Source: Flavobacteriales bacterium (GTDB taxonomy: Bacteria; Bacteroidota; Bacteroidia; Flavobacteriales_E; Vicingaceae). From it: a stretch of 64,000 nt of DNA. Position numbers and translations under genes: made by a program. Below are positions 59,701 to 64,000 of the stretch, piece after piece. The notes beneath the pieces are model-generated. The model was not told the DNA's origin and ran no database searches. It saw nothing but the letters and a program-made list of their open reading frames with translations. Each line of letters starts with the position of its first letter. Positions within the stretch are counted from its first letter, which is position 1. The stretch is taken from the NCBI GenBank assembly GCA_013359255.1, contig JABWCF010000010.1, positions 1 to 64,000 of the forward strand. The letters are read 5' to 3'.

Positions 59701-59718
59701 TTTCTATAACTTTTTTGG

Positions 59719-59726
59719 TAAATTTG
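59719..59726 (+). promoter_or_regulatory. -7 box upstream of the secreted protein-lipA pair
   Basis: TAAATTTG, an exact match, 24 bp before the ATG at 59751. No clear -33 element. Confidence 0.45.
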
Positions 59727-59750
59727 TTTGCTAATGTAGCCTTTTTTTTG

Positions 59751-60503
59751 ATGAAAAAAATTACAACAAGTTTTCTCTGTTTTTGCTTCTGCTCCGTACT
59801 TGTGTTAAATGCACAACAAACCGTATTTGATGAAGTGAGGGTGTTGTACCGCTCCGAGAATGCCGGAGGCTTGTTAATACATACCAATGGTTTTGGATTC
59901 AACTATCGAAAGGGAAAAATATTAAGCGATACAAAAAAAAGGTTTTACGAAATAGATATTGTAACCCTAAAGCACCCAAAAGAAATTAAGAAATTTAACC
60001 CCTACAAGGAAGATACAAGAGGGTATTTTTACGGAAAAAAAAATGCGGTACTCGTTATACGTCCAAACATCGGATACCATACAACATTTATATCCAAGCA
60101 AACTGCAAAAGGGGTTGCTGTTAGCTTAGCTACGCACGGAGGGGTTTCTTTGGCCTTTGCCAAACCGGTTTATTTAGAAATAAAAAATTGGCCATACGAT
60201 AGTCATGAAATGGTAGTTGAAAAATACAATGAAGATAAACATTTTGTAGATAATATCTACGGAAGAGCAAATGTTACAAAAGGAATAGAAGAAACCAAAA
60301 TATACCCAGGTATTTATGGTAAATTTGGTTTAAACTTCGAATATGCACCCGAACAAGATGTGGTTCGTGCAATGGAAGTAGGTATGATGTTCGATGTATA
60401 TCCGAAGGCTCTTCCCATTATGGCTCAGAAGTATGTAAAGCAACAAAATATTTATTTCAATTTATACCTTAATTTTTTATTTGGTTCCCGAAAATATGAG
60501 TAG
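59751..60503 (+). CDS. Exported protein of unknown function
   Basis: 250 residues from ATG 59751; the longer frame from 59688 begins before the promoter box. Signal [23 protein letters not shown]. Beta-strand-rich body, for example [18 protein letters not shown] and [17 protein letters not shown], closing with [17 protein letters not shown]. It may be a small outer-membrane barrel. The last 8 bp overlap lipA. Confidence 0.7.
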   Translation: MKKITTSFLCFCFCSVLVLNAQQTVFDEVRVLYRSENAGGLLIHTNGFGFNYRKGKILSDTKKRFYEIDIVTLKHPKEIKKFNPYKEDTRGYFYGKKNAVLVIRPNIGYHTTFISKQTAKGVAVSLATHGGVSLAFAKPVYLEIKNWPYDSHEMVVEKYNEDKHFVDNIYGRANVTKGIEETKIYPGIYGKFGLNFEYAPEQDVVRAMEVGMMFDVYPKALPIMAQKYVKQQNIYFNLYLNFLFGSRKYE

Positions 60504-61380
60504 TGAAAAAGTGGAGATTCTTGCTTCATCAACTCCCCCAAAAAACAGAAAGCCTGAGTGGCTACGTGTAAAATTACCTGTAGGAACAGAGTACACCAAT
60601 GTACGAAACATTGTTACCGAACACCAACTGCACACCATTTGTCAAAGTGGCAATTGTCCCAATATGGGCGAATGTTGGGGGGCAGGTACAGCTACTTTTA
60701 TGATTTTGGGAAATATTTGTACTCGCTCTTGTGGTTTTTGTGCAGTAGCTACCGGAAAACCCCTGCCTGCCGACCTAAAAGAACCAGAAAGAGTAGCCCA
60801 TTCGGTTAAATTAATGAAGGTAAAACATTGCGTTATCACTTCAGTTGATCGAGACGATTTGAAAGACGGAGGTTCCGGAATTTGGGCCGAAACAGTTAAA
60901 AAAATCAGAGAAGTAAGTCCACAAACCAAATTAGAAACTCTTATACCCGATTTTAAAGGCGACTGGGATAATCTTCAGAAAATTATAGATGTAGCTCCCG
61001 ATATCGTCTCTCATAACCTAGAAACAGTAAAAAGGCTAACTAAACAAGTTCGAATTCAAGCGAAATACGACAGAAGTTTGGAAGTGTTGGCACGTTTAAA
61101 GCAAGGGGGCATGAAAACTAAATCCGGAATAATGCTTGGCTTAGGTGAAACCAAAGAAGAAGTGGAAGAAACTCTACATGATTTAAGAATAGCAGGGGTA
61201 GATGTGGTTACCATAGGGCAGTATTTACAACCCACTCCCAACCATCTGCCAGTTGCCGAATTTGTGCATCCTAATACCTTTAAAGCCCACAAAGAATTCG
61301 GATTAAAACTTGGATTTCAATTCGTAGAAAGCGGCCCATTGGTTCGTTCTTCATACCATGCCGAAAAACACATTTTTTAA
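60496..61380 (+). CDS. lipA: Lipoyl synthase
   Basis: 294 residues from ATG 60496; a TTG five codons upstream is less likely. Radical-SAM enzyme that inserts two sulfurs into octanoyl groups. Auxiliary-cluster cysteines Cys49, Cys54, Cys60 ([14 protein letters not shown]), radical-SAM cysteines Cys75, Cys79, Cys82 (ICTRSCGFC), and C-terminal RSSYHAEKH with the serine ligand. It overlaps the upstream exported-protein gene by 8 bp. Confidence 0.96.
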   Translation: MSSEKVEILASSTPPKNRKPEWLRVKLPVGTEYTNVRNIVTEHQLHTICQSGNCPNMGECWGAGTATFMILGNICTRSCGFCAVATGKPLPADLKEPERVAHSVKLMKVKHCVITSVDRDDLKDGGSGIWAETVKKIREVSPQTKLETLIPDFKGDWDNLQKIIDVAPDIVSHNLETVKRLTKQVRIQAKYDRSLEVLARLKQGGMKTKSGIMLGLGETKEEVEETLHDLRIAGVDVVTIGQYLQPTPNHLPVAEFVHPNTFKAHKEFGLKLGFQFVESGPLVRSSYHAEKHIF

Positions 61381-61522
61381 ACCATTGCGTGGTAATTTTC
61401 TACCATTTATTGGAAAAAAAGAGCCAAATAAAAAAAAGATGAAATAAAATAACATTTTGTTATGTAAATTTACAGAGGCTTTTAAAAAATAAAAATAAAG
61501 TTAATATATTGCACAACCATTA

Positions 61523-61530
61523 TAAATTTG
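61523..61530 (+). promoter_or_regulatory. -7-like box immediately before the BNR gene
   Basis: TAAATTTG, an exact consensus match, only five bases before the ATG at 61536. If used, the mRNA would be nearly leaderless. There is no -33 partner at the usual distance, so it may be chance. Confidence 0.35.
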
Positions 61531-61535
61531 TTACT

Positions 61536-64000
61536 ATGAAAAAAACTACATTATTTATTAGTGCCACGGTGGCAGGAGCTATGGCGGTGGGAATATCTCT
61601 TTCAGGTTTATTGAATCCTGAAGCGGTATATACGCCCCGCGTTGAAGGAAGAAATGTTCTTACAAAATCTCCGAAATCTATTGAAGAGTTCAATAAAATA
61701 TTTCGGTACGATCAAGAAACCGGTAAAATAAACGAGGATGCTTTCTATACAGAGTTAAATGCTTTCATGAAAAGCAATGCTTCAAAAGCCAAAGCATTAG
61801 GTGTAAACTGGATTGAAATGGGGCCAAGTCAGGTAGGAGGAAGAACCCGTGCAATCCTAATCGATAAAACGGTTCAAAATAAAATTTGGGCAGGCTCTGT
61901 TTCGGGTGGTCTTTTTTACTCCTTAGATAACGGAAACACTTGGCAGTCTTATAATAACTTAATGGTAAACTTATCTATTACTTCTATTTGCCAAACCGCA
62001 AATGGCAAAATCTATGTAGGTACAGGTACCACCTTTGAGCAACCCGATGGCAATACGGGCTCCGGAGCTTTGGGTGCCGGTATTTTCGAAATTCTCGGAA
62101 ACGGAAATTACGAGCAAGTAGTGGGGCCGGTGCCTCCCATTACTTCCGGTTCCGATAAATGGACAGCTGTAAACTACCTTGCTGCTTCAGGAAATAGATT
62201 ATTTGCTGCAACCAAGGGTGGTCTTTGGGTTTGCGACCCCGATGGAAACGGGAAATACCCTAGTGCCAACTGGTTTAATCCAGTAAATATTGTATCCGGT
62301 AATCCGCTAAAAGTAAACGGTGCATGTACCGGAGTAGAGGTTGCTTCAGACGGAACCGTATTAGTTGCTTTTTCAGGTAAGGTATATGTTTCACCAAACG
62401 GTAACAACGAAACTTTTGGCGACCCTATTACCTTATCGGGAAGCAGGATAAATATTGCCATTGCACCAAGTAATCCCAATGTGATGTATGCTGCCGGTAC
62501 TACCGGCCCGGGATGTTTGGCAAAAATATACCGTAGTGAAAATAAAGGGGTGGATGGCTCATGGGAAACAATTGCTACCGGTGGAGGTCCTTTTGATCCC
62601 TATACATTATCTCCAGGCCCTCCGGCTGCTCAATGTCAAGGGTGGTACGATATGGCCATTGCGGTTTACCCTAACGACCCCGATAAAATTTTAGTAGGAG
62701 GAATTGAATTATTCAAATGGGTAAAAACACAATCGGGCCCTGTGGCTGGGCAATGGACACAGATTTCTGTTTGGCAACCCGAATCGTTCTCTAACCCATA
62801 TTACATCCATGCCGATAAGCATAATATCACCTTTAAAGATAACAATACGGTATTCGTAGGTTCTGATGGTGGTATTGCCCGCTCAGTAAACGGAGGAATA
62901 AACTGGACGCAAAACAACAAAGGTTATAATGTTACCCAATTTTATAGTGTAGGATATACGGCAGGCCCAGGAATTACCAATGATATTGTAATAGGTGGCA
63001 CACAAGATAATGGTACCCGCCTAATTGGTGTAAACCCCGGAGCCTCTGATTTAGATTATGAAGTAATGGGAGGCGATGGTTTTACTTGCGATATAGCTAA
63101 CGTGGCGGGCATTGCATTTGGAACTGTCTACAGCGGTGATGTGCGTAGAATGGATAATTTTGGTTCCGGAGACAATTTTTGGAACAAAGAATTGGAAACC
63201 TTATGCGAAACAGGTGCAGCTTGTGCACCTTTTTATACTACCATTCGCCACTGGGATACCCCTTTTGACCCAAATACCAAAGACTCAGTTTGGTTTAAAG
63301 CCAATAAATCTTATACACAAGGTGAAATGCTAAATTATGTTAGCATGATTGGAGGAATTCCTTTAAGCTATCCTTCTCCCTATGCGTTAAGTCAAGGAGA
63401 TTCATTAAAGCTGCCGGACTATGTACAATCCAAGTTCGCCTTCAATGTTACTAAAAACGGTTCCGCCATTTACTTAACTCGCGATGCCTTAACACTTGGC
63501 AAAGATGTACCGGCATGGTTCAGAGTGGCCAATAGTACCAATGGATTTTCCGGAACAGCCCACCAAATGGAATTTTCCAGAGATGGAAATCACCTTTTTG
63601 TTTGCACAAACAATGGGCTCTATCGTATTTCTAATTTAGCCGTAGGTTGGGATTCCTTAACTCTCGATAACCGAAGCAATATGTGTGTAGTTACTTGTAC
63701 TAAAATAGGAACCAGCATGAGTGGAACCATTGCAGGGGTTGCTATAGATCCTAATGATGCAAATAACGTGGTGGCGGTAATAGGAGGCTACGGAGGTACA
63801 GCCAAAGTATATCGTTCTACCGATGCACTTTCGGGAGGTAATTTTACAAGCATTACCGGACCAGCTTCCAGCAATGCAGATGGTTATTTGCCTCGAGTAG
63901 CTATTTACGATGCCGAAATAGATTTAAGCGATAAAAACAGAGTTTTACTAGCTACCGATTATGGAGTGTTTGGAAGCAACAATGCTTTTACTTCTAATGC
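61536..64000 (+). CDS. BNR-repeat secreted protein, partial (Vps10/sortilin-like propeller)
   Basis: Open from ATG 61536 to the right edge; 821 codons are visible. Signal peptide MKKTTLFISATVAGAMAVGIS. After about 85 residues the propeller begins: WIEMGPSQVGGRTRAI near 90-105, then Asp-box motifs SLDNGNTW (about 129-136) and SVNGGINW (about 450-457), with repeated GGL and ATDYGVF turns. Such proteins in Bacteroidota usually end in a T9SS sorting domain, which would be outside the window. Function beyond a secreted beta-propeller cannot be stated. Confidence 0.85.
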   Translation, partial: MKKTTLFISATVAGAMAVGISLSGLLNPEAVYTPRVEGRNVLTKSPKSIEEFNKIFRYDQETGKINEDAFYTELNAFMKSNASKAKALGVNWIEMGPSQVGGRTRAILIDKTVQNKIWAGSVSGGLFYSLDNGNTWQSYNNLMVNLSITSICQTANGKIYVGTGTTFEQPDGNTGSGALGAGIFEILGNGNYEQVVGPVPPITSGSDKWTAVNYLAASGNRLFAATKGGLWVCDPDGNGKYPSANWFNPVNIVSGNPLKVNGACTGVEVASDGTVLVAFSGKVYVSPNGNNETFGDPITLSGSRINIAIAPSNPNVMYAAGTTGPGCLAKIYRSENKGVDGSWETIATGGGPFDPYTLSPGPPAAQCQGWYDMAIAVYPNDPDKILVGGIELFKWVKTQSGPVAGQWTQISVWQPESFSNPYYIHADKHNITFKDNNTVFVGSDGGIARSVNGGINWTQNNKGYNVTQFYSVGYTAGPGITNDIVIGGTQDNGTRLIGVNPGASDLDYEVMGGDGFTCDIANVAGIAFGTVYSGDVRRMDNFGSGDNFWNKELETLCETGAACAPFYTTIRHWDTPFDPNTKDSVWFKANKSYTQGEMLNYVSMIGGIPLSYPSPYALSQGDSLKLPDYVQSKFAFNVTKNGSAIYLTRDALTLGKDVPAWFRVANSTNGFSGTAHQMEFSRDGNHLFVCTNNGLYRISNLAVGWDSLTLDNRSNMCVVTCTKIGTSMSGTIAGVAIDPNDANNVVAVIGGYGGTAKVYRSTDALSGGNFTSITGPASSNADGYLPRVAIYDAEIDLSDKNRVLLATDYGVFGSNNAFTSN

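Noticed and set aside
61463..61474. Perfect palindrome TGTAAATTTACA between lipA and the BNR gene
   Set aside because: Such 12-bp AT palindromes are expected by chance in AT-rich DNA, and there is no second copy or regulator beside it.

Overview
The window is AT-rich chromosomal DNA from a member of the Bacteroidota. The signs are a C-terminal type IX secretion (T9SS type B) sorting domain at the left edge, a probable T9SS-secreted BNR-repeat protein at the right edge, the long Bacteroidota form of PurF, a DUF2723/GT117 glycosyltransferase, a FadL-like outer-membrane protein, many lipoproteins, few Shine-Dalgarno sequences, and intergenic matches to the Bacteroidota -7 promoter box TAnnTTTG. 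I see no transposase, prophage, CRISPR array or recognisable defence locus, and no broken genes. Order or family cannot be fixed from the sequence alone.

Layout. 1-711: the end of a T9SS cargo gene, then about 500 bp filled with six different short inverted repeats. 712-15.7 kb: housekeeping and hypothetical genes: purF, tyrS, two secreted or lipoprotein unknowns, a LuxE/PaaK-type acyl-activating protein, an MFS transporter, recX, an acetyltransferase coupled to lysC, fbp, a HAD phosphatase, upp, a polysaccharide deacetylase, radC, and tRNA-Glu with rpsT. 15.7-21.3 kb: an unknown gene with proS, then a very tryptophan-rich lipoprotein followed closely by a FadL-like outer-membrane protein. 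21.4-39.2 kb: one long collinear ribosomal superoperon (str, S10, spc and alpha) from rpsL to rplQ, including fusA, secY, map, infA, rpmJ and rpoA. It ends at a strong terminator and includes two small genes, rpmD and rpmJ. 39.3-46 kb: carA-eno, a mitochondrial-type citrate synthase, then efp, an lpxD paralogue and an RsbU-type phosphatase. 45.9-50 kb: a Wzy-like ligase/polymerase, a Wzz-like chain-length protein and a Wzx-like flippase, with no glycosyltransferase beside them. 50-52.4 kb: a cytochrome b561-like protein, a BCS1-like AAA ATPase, a DUF5652 membrane protein and tRNA-Gln. 52.5-58.7 kb: the GT117 protein, then the compact leftward group ung, BamA/TamA-like protein and L,D-transpeptidase. 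58.8-64 kb: a 40-residue lipoprotein, a YtxJ-type bacilliredoxin, OsmC, a secreted unknown overlapping lipA, and the partial BNR-repeat secreted protein.

How it fits together. The centre of the window is the translation machinery with its own terminator. The flanks serve central metabolism (FBP, enolase, citrate synthase, lipoate, carbamoyl phosphate, purine and pyrimidine salvage) and the cell envelope (LpxD, O-antigen-type export, GT117, BamA-like protein, L,D-transpeptidase, T9SS cargo). I found no clear new multi-gene system. The best candidates for novelty are the tryptophan-rich lipoprotein/FadL-like pair, the SSAT-like acetyltransferase translationally coupled to aspartokinase, the orphan BCS1-like AAA protein, and the inverted-repeat cluster at the left edge.
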